Positions 11,484-21,741 of a stretch of 64,000 nucleotides of DNA are shown here, one piece after another. This stretch comes from Rapana venosa (Eukaryota > Mollusca > Gastropoda > Neogastropoda > Muricidae). The position numbers and the translations under genes are program-made. The notes beneath the pieces are model-generated. The model was not told where the DNA came from, ran no database searches, and was given only the letters and a program-made list of their open reading frames with translations. Position 1 is the stretch's first letter; each line of letters begins with the position of its first letter. The stretch lies in NCBI GenBank assembly GCA_028751875.1, contig CM054140.1:53147975-53211974 (forward strand). The letters run 5' to 3'.

Positions 11484-12568
11484 TCAAGATTTAACTCCTT
11501 TCACCCCTTTTGGGGTATGGAGAATTATAAATAAATTGAACAGGAGAATAAACCTAACAGCAATACACCCAAAAATGATATGAATAACAACAGGAACTGA
11601 AAAGCAAGAGTTCAAGAAACGCCTGCAAATCTTATGAATTTTGAGAGTGACAGAACTTTTCGAGATTTGCATTTCATTAGCCTACGAAAATTAAAACTGG
11701 GCATGGGTTGAAGAAAATGTCGGGGAATAAAATCTTGTCGTAAATGTTTGAAGTGGGGACATTCCATGGTAAAATTAAATTCATCCCCTAAAACAGACAT
11801 ATTGAACTTTGAACATTTTCTTTCTTCCTTTGGTATATTGTGGAAACGTTCAACCTCAATATGAAGCTTGTGACAGCTACAACGAAACTTCATGAGAGAG
11901 TAAACATATACATCTGGTAGACAAGTTATATATTTTTCCATACCTAAATCGATCTAGAGGTTTTTTTATAATAAAGGTATCTACTATTATTCCACAGCTC
12001 AGTTCTCCATTCATTAACAAAATTGTCTATTGTGAAGGTTTTGATATGTGAACTTGTAAAATGAATACTTGAACAAAACTGTCTCTCCCACAAACAGTCA
12101 AATCCGCTTTGTACTAAAATATTTTTTATCTTATTTAGCCAGGATGATTGAATCAAAGATTTGTCATGTAAATCTTTCATCATCTGATAAACATTTGAGG
12201 ATAGCTTTTCAGACTGCATGTCAAGCAGCTGTATCCAGAAACGAACCATTCTAACAGAGACCAAAATAGACAAAGGATATCTGCCCGTTTCTCCATATAC
12301 TAGCGAAGTTGACGTTGTACGCTTTAAACGAAAAATATACTTAAAAAATCTTAACTGAAACTGATCAATATTGTTCGGTTTTCATATCCCCAAATTTCAC
12401 ATCCATACAACAAAACAGGTACAACGATTTTATCGAATAAATCAATGTCTCATATATAGGTAGTTCTTTTTGCCGTGCAGTCCTTATCAAACTAAACATA
12501 ACTTTAGTAGCTTTATCATAAACATTTTTCTTGCATTTTGCAAAACTACCACGCTTACAAACGTGCAT
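11484..12568 (-). pseudogene. Decayed LINE, reverse transcriptase thumb and C-terminal domain
   Basis: Reading the minus strand downward from 12568, the frames give ATKVMFSLIRTARQKELPI. After a frameshift comes VVPVLLYGCEIWGYEN near 12400, the conserved box just after the polymerase domain of many animal non-LTR elements. A frame at 12273-11944 follows (SSWLNKIKNILVQSG...WRTELWNNSRYLYYKK). The last frame, at 11941-11612, holds CHKLHIEVERFHNIPKEERK, then VLGDEFNFTMECPHFKHLR, then LSKFIRFAG. That is the usual HKL-IE-R...C...DE-HF...C...LR C-terminal module. At least two frameshifts separate the three frames, so it is dead. The 3' end is CTTTTGGGG-rich and finishes with AAATCTTGAATCTTG at 11484. 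The catalytic YADD region is absent, lost upstream at a GA tract. The clade is not assigned. Confidence 0.75.
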
Positions 12569-12589
12569 GCAAACAGAGTAGAGAGAGAA

Positions 12590-12590
<1 letters not shown>

Positions 12591-12672
<82 letters not shown>

Positions 12673-12683
12673 GAGAGAGAGAC

Positions 12684-12731
<48 letters not shown>
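12591..12731. repeat. (GA)n microsatellite
   Basis: About 140 bases of GA with a few GGA interruptions. It marks the 5' break of the adjacent minus-strand LINE. Confidence 0.95.
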
Positions 12732-12736
<5 letters not shown>

Positions 12737-13070
12737 AGGTGACACTCACAATTATTATTGGAAGACTGACAGAGCCAAGGGCAGATCCAGGGAAGGGAGA
12801 GAACGTTGCATTAGTGGAACCCCTCACTTCTTAGTAATTGTTCCCCTTGTTGTACTACGCTCACTGTGGGGGCCATGGGCTGACCTTGCAGCAGGCTAAG
12901 TCAGTTGACCAGGACAGACAGAGGCTGGTTGGTCACTGGCAGGAAGGGGCAGGCCTCAGTGGGACAGTCCAAACAAGGGCTGACAGACACGGAAGGAACC
13001 AACCAGGCTTTTCAGTAATTCGATTTACAGGTCATTAAAATCGATTATGCTGCGATCTATTGTCTGAAAT
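12732..13070. other. Unassigned sequence
   Basis: Mixed composition. No coding or repeat motif recognised. Confidence 0.35.
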
Positions 13071-13074
13071 CTCT

Positions 13075-13164
<90 letters not shown>
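13071..13164. repeat. (CT)n microsatellite
   Basis: A nearly pure CT run that sits where the 5' half of the tRNA-like head of the following SINE should be. Confidence 0.95.
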
Positions 13165-13168
<4 letters not shown>

Positions 13169-13490
13169 ACGTATTCCTATTCGTGATCTGCTGACCCTGG
13201 TTCGAATCTCGTTCAAGAGGATTTTTCCTGTGGAGTTAACATCAGTTCGGACTCCACTCTCCAAAAGTTCTTCGGATGAGGCTATAAACCGAGGCCCCGT
13301 GTGCAAACGCACGCAGAACATATTGCACACACGTTAAAACCCGTTCCGCGTTTCAGAAGAGTAGGCCATTGTGTGCCGGTGGGAACGGATGACAAAATTG
13401 CATACACACGGGGAGTGGATGTAAAAAAACACGAAAGTACTTATTCCATTATCCTCGAAATAAAAGAATAAATTAAAAGAATAAAAATGA
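13165..13490 (+). mobile_element. tRNA-derived SINE, family A, copy 1 (head damaged)
   Basis: A B-box GGTTCGAATCTCG starts near 13199. The conserved core TTCTTCGGATGAGGCTATAA follows near 13270. Then come GTGTGCCGGTGGGAACGGATG and the tail GGGGAGTGGATGTAAAAAAA with ATTATCCTCGAAATAAAAG. The A-box half is replaced by the CT microsatellite. Copies of the same tail recur throughout the window. Confidence 0.75.
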
Positions 13491-13495
13491 AAAAA

Positions 13496-13610
<115 letters not shown>

Positions 13611-13739
13611 CACCATGGAGAAATCATTATGTGCAAATGATTCCATTCAGGCTCCACTGCAGCTGCCTGTAAACGTTGATTCAGCTCATAACCTCCTTAC
13701 ATAATGCGCTGCTAAATCTTTGAGTTCGTGTCCTGTTTC

Positions 13740-13850
13740 TGCCCCCCACAAAGTGATGATGAGAATTCGGTGGTGGCTCGAACCTAGGCCTTCAGATCAC
13801 GAGCTCAATGCTCTGACCACTAGTCTACCCTGCCCCCTTAAGAGAAACTA
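13740..13850 (-). mobile_element. tRNA-like SINE head
   Basis: The minus strand shows an A-box-like TAGACTAGTGGTCAGAGCA and a B-box-like AGGTTCGAGCC about 35 bases downstream. The arms do not form a proper tRNA cloverleaf, so a SINE head is more likely than a functional tRNA gene. The downstream SINE body is not recognised. Confidence 0.5.
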
Positions 13851-14103
13851 ATAGAAATATTCCAGATGTCCAACCCATCTCTCCAACCGGTAATACGTCT
13901 GTGTAAAGAGAAGATAGGGATGCAAGTGCACGCACGTGTTCGGGACATGACCATGTCCATGGTAAGTCGTGGGACTGGGCAGGAAGAGAATGACAGTGGT
14001 GATAACGATGATATGAAGAAAACGTTGAGAAAGAGGAGGAAGACAAATCAAGCAGAAGAGGAAAAAGAAGAAAAAATTTAAAATGATTATGGTGGTGGGG
14101 TAC

Positions 14104-14142
<39 letters not shown>

Positions 14143-14260
14143 CAAAAGGCAAGAAGAAAAAGACGACAACGAATACAATGATAATGATAGTGTCAAGCCT
14201 TTGAAAATGTATCCTGACCAACTTTCCATTTATGTTTACGTTACCTGGTTCTTCAATTTC
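13851..14260. other. Unassigned sequence with a (GAT)n run
   Basis: Contains a (GAT)n run at about 14105-14140 and purine-rich flanks. No gene seen. Confidence 0.5.
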
Positions 14261-16290
14261 CCCCCCTCACCCCTACCTTTACCCCTCACCCCTACCTTTA
14301 CACCTCACCTCTACCGTTACCCCTACATTTACCCCTAACCTCTACCTATTCCCTCACCCCTACCTTACCCTCACCTCTCCTTTAACCCTCACCCCTACCT
14401 TTACCCTCACCCCTACCATTACCCCTCACCTCTACCTTTACCCCTCACCCCTACCTTACCCTCACCTCCTCCTTTACCCCTCACCCCTACCTTTACCCCT
14501 ACAATTACCCCTAACCTCTACCTATAACCCCTCACCCTACCTTTACCCTCACCCCTACCTTTACCCTCAATTACCCATAACCTCTACCTATACCGTCACC
14601 CCAACCTTACCCACCACCCTAACCTTTAATCTCATCTCTACCTTTACCCCTACATTTACCCCTAACCTCTACCCCTCAACCCTACCTTTACCCGTCACCT
14701 CTACCTTTACCCCTCACCCCTACCTTTACCCCCTCACCTCTACTATACCTCTCACCTCTACCTTTACCCTCGCACCTCTCCCTTACCCCTCACCTCTACC
14801 TTTACCCCTACATTACCCCTCACCCTACCTTTACCCCTCACCTCTACCTATACCCCTCAACCCTACCTTTACCCTCACCTCTACCTTTACCCTCACCTCT
14901 ACCTTTACCCCTCACCTCTACCTTTACCCTCACCCCTACCTCTCACCTCTACCTTTACCCCTCACCCCCTACTTTTACCCCTTACCCTCAGCCCCATCTA
15001 TACCCCTCACCCCTACTTTTACCCCTTACCCCTCACCCCCATCTATACCCCTCACCCCTACCTTTACCCCTCACCCCTAACCTATACCCCTTACCACTAC
15101 CTTTACCTCACATCTACCTTTACCCCTCACCCTACCTTTACACCCCACCTCTACCTATGCCCCTCACCTCTACCTTTACCCCTCACCTCTACCTTAACTC
15201 CTCACCTCTACCTGTACCCCCACCTCTACCTATACCCCTCACCTCTACCCCTCACCCCTACCTTTACACCCTCACCTCTACCTTCACCCCTCACCTCTAC
15301 CTTAACTCTCACCTCTACCTGTACCCCTCAACTCTACCTTTACTCCTCACCCCTACCTATACCCCTCACCTCTACCTTTACCCCTCACCTCTACCTCTAC
15401 CCCTCACCTCTACATTTACCCCTCACCCCTACCTTTACGCCTCACTCCCACCTATACCCCTTACCCCTACATATGCCCCTTACCCCTACCTATACCCCTT
15501 ACCCCTACCTTTACCCCTCACCTAACCTCTACCTTTACCCCTCACCCCTACCTCAACCCATTACCTCTACCATTACCCCTTACCCCTACCTATACCCTCA
15601 CCCCTACCTATACACCTTTCCCATATCTATGCCCCTTACTCCTACCTATACCCCTTACCCCTACCTATACCCCTCAGCCCTACCTATACCCCTCACCCCA
15701 ACCTATACCCCTCACCCCCACCTATACCCCTCACCCCTACCTATACCCTTACTCCTACCTTTACCCCCACCCTAACCTTTACACCTCAGCCCTACCTCTA
15801 CCCCTCACCTCTACCTATATCCCTCACCTCTACCTTTACCCCTCACCTCACCTCTCCCTATACCCCTCACCTCTACCTATATCCCTCACCTCTACCTTTA
15901 TCCCTCACCTCACCTCTACCTATACCCCTCACCTCTACCTTTACCCCTCACCTCTACTTTACCCCTCACCTCTATCTTTACCCCTCACCCCCACCTATAC
16001 CCCTTACCCCTACCTCTACCCATCACCTCACCTCTACCTTTACCCCTCACCTCACCTCTACCTATACCCCTCACCTCTACCTTTACCCCTCAGCTCTACA
16101 TTTACCCCTCACCTCTATCTTTACCCCTCACCCCCACCTATACCCCTTACCCCTACCTATACCCCTCACCTCACCTCTACCTATACCCCTCACCTCTACC
16201 TATACCCCTCACCTCTACCTATACCCCTCACCTCTACCTATACCCCTCACCTCTACCTTTACCCCTCACCTCTACCTTTACCCCTCACCT
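14261..16290. repeat. 19-bp C-rich satellite array, about 2.0 kb
   Basis: The unit is about CTCACCTCTACCTTTACCC. Variants include CCCC for CTCT, TATA for TTTA and CTAACC. The plus strand is almost free of G. Because 19 is not a multiple of three, any frame cycles through all phases and reads as a pseudo-protein rich in P, L, T and Y with a 19-residue period. The array resumes at 17521 after an inserted LINE. Confidence 0.95.
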
Positions 16291-17199
16291 GTTCTCTCTA
16301 CTCTCTACGCTGCTCCACTCTCACATATAATAAACAACCACCATATTGATCATCATTTCTATGCCGATGATACTCAGCTTCAGTGCAGTGATACTGTTGA
16401 AAACTTGCCTTCCCTCCTGACAAATATGTCCTACTGCCTTCAAGACATTCAAAACTGGATGACTCAGAACAAGTTACAACTTAATGCCAATAAAACCGAA
16501 GCCATGCTCATAGGGACCCAACATAAACTTTCCTCTATCGCAAAAACTTCAATAGAATTCGGCAATACGTCAGTTCCTTTGTCCAACTCTGTGAAGTATT
16601 TAGGAGTAGCTCTTGACAACACACTCTCTATGAAAAAATTCATCACCCAGACCTGCCAGTCTTGCTACTATCAATTACAGCGCATAAGCACGATCCGCAA
16701 GCATCTGTCCACTGATGCAACTTCCAAGCTTGTCACATCTCTCATTCTTTCACGTTTAGACTACTGTAATTCTCTTTTGGCTGGCCTACCAGCATCATCT
16801 ATCCACTCTCTTCAACGCATACAAAACTCTGCAGCTCGACTGGTCCTAAGAAAGAAAACATCTGAACACATCACTCCTCTTCTGCGATCTCTTCATTGGC
16901 TGCCTGTCTCACAAAGACTGGAGTATAAAATCAATACCCTCTGTTTCAAATGTCTCCACAAATCTGCACCCTCTTATCTCTGTAACTGTCTTCACCTGTA
17001 CACTCCATCCCGTTCCCTTCGTTCAGCCGCAGATACTTTGTGCTTTCGAACACCCAGATTCAAACAAACCACCGTTGGCCGTCGCTCCTTCTCTGTTTCT
17101 GGTCCATCCACCTGGAATGACCTCCCTCTTTCACTTCGCCAAAAGCCTTCACTTGATACCTTCAAATCCAGCCTCAAAACACACTTATTTCCTACCTGA
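16291..17199 (+). CDS. LINE reverse transcriptase, C-terminal part, open frame
   Basis: This codes for the distal half of a non-LTR retrotransposon reverse transcriptase, the enzyme that copies element RNA at a nicked target. The frame is already open at the satellite junction and reads SPVLSTLYAAPLSHIINN, then HHFYADDTQLQ. The catalytic YADD is at 16360-16371. Downstream are LQDIQNWMTQNKLQLNANKT, VKYLGVALDNTLSM, LILSRLDYCNSLLAGLP, LHWLPVSQRLEYKI and, near the end, GPSTWNDLPLSL. These are signatures I know from the CR1/L2/Rex1 group. The frame is uninterrupted to TGA at 17199, which suggests a fairly recent insertion. The N-terminal endonuclease and the first half of the polymerase are missing, so it cannot mobilise itself. 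Confidence 0.85.
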   Translation, partial: VLSTLYAAPLSHIINNHHIDHHFYADDTQLQCSDTVENLPSLLTNMSYCLQDIQNWMTQNKLQLNANKTEAMLIGTQHKLSSIAKTSIEFGNTSVPLSNSVKYLGVALDNTLSMKKFITQTCQSCYYQLQRISTIRKHLSTDATSKLVTSLILSRLDYCNSLLAGLPASSIHSLQRIQNSAARLVLRKKTSEHITPLLRSLHWLPVSQRLEYKINTLCFKCLHKSAPSYLCNCLHLYTPSRSLRSAADTLCFRTPRFKQTTVGRRSFSVSGPSTWNDLPLSLRQKPSLDTFKSSLKTHLFPT

Positions 17200-17263
17200 G
17201 ACTTTCCCCCAAATATCTGTCCCTAATTTTCAACAGCATCTTTCACCTTCTAAGTATTGTTCC

Positions 17264-17264
<1 letters not shown>

Positions 17265-17345
<81 letters not shown>

Positions 17346-17390
17346 TGTGCGTGTGTGTGCGTGCATGCGTGCATACGTGCGCGCGCATGG
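17265..17390. repeat. (GT)n inside the LINE 3' UTR
   Basis: A long GT run, then GT/GC alternation, lies between the LINE stop codon and its tail. The LINE copy at 42-43 kb has a dinucleotide run of the same kind at the equivalent place. Confidence 0.9.
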
Positions 17391-17520
17391 TTTTGAAATC
17401 TGTTGTTCATTATGTTTAAGGAGAGTTGCATGCCTGTAAATGATTGAGTGCAAGCGCTTCGATTTGTTTGTTTATTTACAAGATTCAGCGCTATATAAAT
17501 TCCATATATTATTATTATTA

Positions 17521-17612
17521 CCTCACCTCTACCTTTACCCCTCACCTCTACCTATACCCTTCACCTCTACCTTTACCCCTCACCTCTACCTATACCCCTC
17601 ACCTCGACCCCA
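17521..17612. repeat. Resumption of the 19-bp satellite
   Basis: About 90 bases of CTCACCTCTACCTTTACCC-type units directly follow the LINE (ATT)n tail. This shows that the LINE landed inside the array. Confidence 0.9.
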
Positions 17613-17747
17613 ACACCTGCTGTATTTCTTACTAGGTTCTTTCCGCTTCCACCATCCTTGTCATCTCCATGTTGTTTTTCCTGTCCTTCCTTCTCCGTGT
17701 CCCAGCAGTCATTGTTAACAACAACAACACCAACAACACACAATATA

Positions 17748-17813
17748 TATGTGTGTGTGTGTATAGATATATAGATATATATACCCGGGACTCTCACACA
17801 CACACACACACAA

Positions 17814-17888
<75 letters not shown>

Positions 17889-17899
17889 GATATACACAC

Positions 17900-17976
<77 letters not shown>
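17748..17976. repeat. Compound microsatellite: GT, CA, TA, GA, GT
   Basis: Successive runs of GT, CA (17793-17812), TA (17819-17845), GA (17845-17884) and a long GT run (17904-17976). Confidence 0.9.
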
Positions 17977-17982
<6 letters not shown>

Positions 17983-18075
17983 CAAAACAAGCAAACGAAC
18001 ACACACACACACAAATAAATAAATAAAAACACACGAAATAAGAGAATAAATAATGAATAAATAAATAAAACACAC

Positions 18076-18515
18076 AAGAAAGATTCAGATTGTATTCCTT
18101 TCACCTCTTTTGGGCTACAGAACATTACAGACAAATGAAAAAGAAGAGCAAAACCTAGCGGCATACACCAAAAACACCATCAGTACCAACAGCGACTGAA
18201 ACACAAGTGTGCAGCAAAAGAAGAACAATAATAGAACGATAATTGGCAATCCATAAAAATGCAAGATGTCTGAATAACTTTTCAAAAGTGCAATTTATGT
18301 TTTGGAAACTACTAAGAAATGTAGTTAATTGTGAAATGTAACAAATTCAACTTTTAAACACCCCAGCCAGTCTATCTAAATTTTGACAAAGGCAGAGGAA
18401 CTTTTGGAGATTTACTTTTTATCAGATGACGAAAATTATAACTTAACATTGGTTGAAGACAATGCCGAGGTTTAAGATCTTGTCGTATAGGCTATGATGG
18501 AAGTAGGGGAATGTT
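18076..18515 (-). pseudogene. Second decayed copy of the 11.5-kb LINE, 3' end
   Basis: This segment parallels 11484-11770. It shares the terminal AATCTGAATCTT-like end and the TTTCACCTCTTTTGGG stretch. On the minus strand it keeps a coding relic reading PRHCLQPMLSYNFRHLIKSK, which matches PRHFLQPMPSFNFRRLMKCK of the first copy. Frames are broken and only the last part of the C-terminal module survives. Confidence 0.7.
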
Positions 18516-18820
18516 TAGGTGTCTGTCTCTTTGTCTCTGTCTCTATTTCTCTGTCCTTCTCTATGTCTCTGTCTCTCTCTCACCGTTTCTCTGTCTCTCT
18601 CCTTTACTCTCTGCCTCTCTCTGTGTCTGTCTGTCTGTCTGTCTATCTGTCTGTCTCACACTCTCTGTCTCTCACTCTCTCTTTGTCTCTCACTCTCTCT
18701 TTGTCTCTCTGTCTCTTTGTCTCTCTCACTCTCTCTATCTCTCTCTCTATTTGTCTCTCTCTCTCTGTCTCTCTTTCTCACTCTCTCTCTCTCCCCCTCC
18801 CTCCCTCCCTCTCTGGTCGT
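18516..18820. repeat. (TCTC/TCTG)n pyrimidine tract
   Basis: About 300 bases of degenerate TC and TCTG repeats ending in CCCTCCCTCCC. Open frames across it are composition artefacts. Confidence 0.9.
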
Positions 18821-19250
18821 TATTCATATCTGAGCTCTTAGCCTCACTCGACTGTGCAGAGAGTCATTGCCAGCACTTCCCAGTCTGTAGCTGCCCTCGT
18901 TGTGAGGAGAAGTGGTCGGCTAGCCTGGCCTGTGAGGGCCTGCCTACTGCCGGAGGCCTGTGCTGCTGGTCTCCGCTTCAGAGTAGGAGGCGGCTCTTCA
19001 CTCCAGCACTGGACTACCGTATGGTTGCCGCCAGCCTCCAAGTGAGGGCTGGTAGTATCCTGGGCAGGGCCTGTTGAAGAGCACTGTAGTGGTGCAGCAG
19101 TCATCTCCTGTGCTTGATGACGGCTTCAGCTTCATCTGTTGCTTCTGGTAGGGTAGTGCTGGCACCGGGACTCTCACACACTGTCTAACGCTTGAACAAG
19201 TTAAGTGCATGCGCACAGATGCGCTAACGTCAGCACGCGAAAAAAGAGCT
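18821..19250. other. GC-richer unassigned segment
   Basis: Less repetitive and visibly GC-richer than its surroundings (about 18840-19190). It is open in several overlapping frames with no recognisable protein motif. An exon cannot be excluded but nothing supports one. Confidence 0.35.
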
Positions 19251-19254
19251 AAAG

Positions 19255-19390
19255 TGTGTGCGTGCGAGCGCGCGCGCGTGCACACACACACACACACAAT
19301 CTTTCTTTAACATGTATTCAAGTGCGTGCCCACGCAAATCACATACACGAGCGAAACACGCGCGCGCGTACACACACACGCGCACGCACG

Positions 19391-19422
<32 letters not shown>

Positions 19423-19430
19423 CAGCAAGA
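19255..19430. repeat. Alternating CA/CG/GT tracts
   Basis: Several alternating purine-pyrimidine runs, including GCGCGCGC cores. Confidence 0.85.
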
Positions 19431-20179
19431 GAACGAAAGCTGATCTTTAGAACACTGCCCTTAGGTCAGTGACTAGCAATTAAAAGTTCTAGCAAAGGGA
19501 ACTTGATGATGGTGTCAGGTCTGTTATGTTTGGAAATGGATTAGCAGTCTCTTCAAAACGGTCCTATATATATGATACTATGCATTATGATTCATATTTA
19601 CTCCATGCTTTTACATGAGACCGATCTGACATGAAATATAAACAAGTTGTCAACTTTTTTTGTGTTTATGCAATACCTTAAGTGACATGGAAGTGCCGCT
19701 ACTTTCCAAACTATGTTTTAACAAAGGTCAGAACAAGCTTGAAGTTTTTGAAGATTGGGAGTTGGCAACCATGGGGTCATAAAGTTTATGTGCTTTTACA
19801 TCTAGTAACATCATTGTTCGGTTCAAAACTAACCTATGCACAATATCTTTTTTCTATGTTCCAACATATTTATTACAAAAAACCTGCAAAGTGTCGACAG
19901 TAAAACATACAAGCTCGCTATTGGTATGCTAACGCAGTTCATACAACAACTTAAAGTTGGAATACAACCTTAAGTGCTAAGTTTAGAAACCGCACGATTC
20001 CAAACTTGAACATAGCGGATGGAATCTAGCTTAAGATAATCAGTTCTTTAACACCATTAGGAAGCTTCCGATCCTAGTTGATCTGTTTGATAAGTCATAC
20101 ACTGACTCCGAATAAGCCCCTCTTTGATTGTCGTAGTGCAGTCCCTATAGGAGCTCAATACTGCACAATGTCACATGGA
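19431..20179. other. Unique AT-rich sequence
   Basis: No repeat or coding motif recognised. Confidence 0.4.
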
Positions 20180-20276
20180 TTAGAGAAAGACAAGAGACTT
20201 AGAGAAAAACAAGAGACTTAGAGAAAGACAAGAGACCTAGAGAAAGATAAGAGACTTAGAGAAAGATGACTTAGGG
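20180..20276. repeat. 21-bp tandem repeat, about 5 copies
   Basis: Units of TTAGAGAAAGACAAGAGAC type repeat with small changes. The last copy is shortened. Confidence 0.8.
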
Positions 20277-20493
20277 AAGGACAAAGGCCTTGCTGTATTG
20301 GCTCTGTCAGATCTCGCCTGCACGCGCGTTACAATAATCATTTGAAAGTCTGTACAGATTGTTCTGTACTTGATAACAAGGTCACTGGTGCCGGATTTGT
20401 AATTTAAGCAGGGAAAATTAAAAGACCTTACATATTGAGGAATGTTCCATATTGCAGATGAGTTTATAGCTTTTCATCTATCATTTTTAAAGG

Positions 20494-20781
20494 CACTGGA
20501 CGGGATAGCTCAGTGGTCAGAGCACTGGCTCTCCCCAAGTTAAGGTTAAGCAGTGTTGAGTGTGGTTGGCTAACGGACGGGTGACCGTTAGCACACCTTG
20601 GCTTCAGTACAGTCTCCCAGTCCACCCAGCTATAAATGGGTACCTGCCTTCCTTAGGAACAGGGAAGGTAAGCAGCGAGGGAGAGGAGATGGGCGCCGCC
20701 CTCAATATGCTGGTCCCTGGAGAAGCTGAGGTGTGACGCCTCGCTCCCCAACGACCTTATAGGTTATGGGACACCTTTACC
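20494..20781 (+). mobile_element. Chimeric tRNA/5S-like SINE, family C, copy 1
   Basis: A 288-bp element flanked by the 8-bp direct repeat TTTAAAGG (20486-20493 and 20782-20789), a candidate target-site duplication. It opens with the tRNA-like GATAGCTCAGTGGTCAGAGC. It then passes into GTTAAGCAGTGTTGAGTGTG and ACGGGTGACCG, which resemble the 5S rRNA internal control region. The body reads GGGTACCTGCC, GGGAGAGGAGATGGGCGCCG and GACCTTATAGGTTATGGG. The 3' end is the short repeat CCTTTACCTTT. It needs a partner LINE for movement; none with this tail is seen here. Confidence 0.8.
20505..20588 (+). promoter_or_regulatory. Internal Pol III promoter, tRNA A-box plus 5S-like region
   Basis: The A-box-like TAGCTCAGTGG lies at about 20505-20515. 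A 5S-like GTTAAGCAGTGTTGAG segment and a C-box-like GGGTGACCG (20580-20588) follow in the order found in 5S genes. Function is inferred from similarity only. Confidence 0.5.
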
Positions 20782-20789
20782 TTTAAAGG

Positions 20790-21740
20790 TGTAGGAAAAG
20801 GTTGCTTGAGTCTGTCATATTTGATATATGTTGTTTTATTTGGCAATGTTTACTTGTTGATTCATTTTAGCTATGCTTGTGAATTTCTTGGGTTTAAAGA
20901 TATTAAAGAGTTCGAATTTAAAATACTTGCTACATCTTTGAGCAACTTAGTTTCAAGTGTCATTGTTTTGAATCTAAATTTGCTTTACGATTACTGACAA
21001 CTTATGGCATGAAACTAAGGGGTGAGAGTGTGACAGATTCTTCATCTAGTCCACGTTTATCTATGCGTGGAACCAGTTTTATCTTTTGTGGGTTCCTTCA
21101 CACTGGGTTTTTTCAGAAATGAATGGTCAAGAATGATCATACCAAAAAAAAGCTATTTTGATCAAAATAAACATTTCCTCATCTTTACAAGAAGAATACT
21201 GTGTCTAGGGAAAGGATTTTTAGAATCATTCTGATATCCTCCTTCAGAAAAGTTATCCCTGCAAAGAAAGTACTGTACATGAACTGGTCAAGTCTGGATA
21301 TAGCACTATCTCTGTTAAAAGCAGTCTCTGTCATCATAGATTGTCAATGAATCTCATAATACAGATCAAGACTTGGTGCTCATAAAACGGGATTCAATAA
21401 CAATGCATCCTGTATTTGCTGTGATCAGGTTACATCGTTACACGTGTTTTTATTGTCACCAGGCTATATCCTTATTACCTATTTTGCTGCATACTGTTGG
21501 TTCAACACCTTCAGCTTTTACAGACATTTTGTTTGATAATGTTAAAATAGTACAACTTGCTAGGCGTTGGTTAGCAACCCATTTGGTCGCCTCCTGTCAT
21601 TCTTAAACTGTTACACATGTGCTGAAAAACACTTTTGTCTACGGGTTCTTTTGGGGGGAGGAGTGTTTCGTTGTTTGTTGGGAGGGGGCGGGAGGGCTAT
21701 CTTTTATTTCTTTGTTTTTAAATTACTGTAAATGTCTTTA
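20790..21740. other. Unique AT-rich sequence
   Basis: No gene, tandem array or known repeat seen. Short open frames here have no recognisable content. Confidence 0.4.
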
Positions 21741-21741
21741 G

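Larger units (their letters stand above)
16291..17520 (+). mobile_element. 5'-truncated L2/CR1-like LINE inserted in the satellite
   Basis: The satellite stops abruptly at about 16290 and LINE coding sequence begins in the same bases. It ends at an (ATT)n tail at 17520, after which the satellite resumes without a gap. The element keeps the reverse transcriptase from just before the catalytic box to the C terminus. A 3' UTR with an internal (GT)n tract follows, then the AGCGCT...AGCGCT-TATAAATTCCAT tail (17453-17507). A target-site duplication cannot be defined because the target is itself repetitive. Confidence 0.85.

Noticed and set aside
13740..13850. A tRNA gene on the minus strand
   Set aside because: A- and B-box-like strings are present, but acceptor and T arms do not pair. 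It fits a SINE head better.
14232..15775. A proline/threonine/leucine-rich protein with a 19-residue period
   Set aside because: It is the translation of the G-free 19-bp satellite. Stops are absent because of composition.
18511..19077. A 188-residue plus-strand protein
   Set aside because: Its first two thirds are a TC/TCTG microsatellite. The remaining GC-rich part has no motif and is open in other frames as well.
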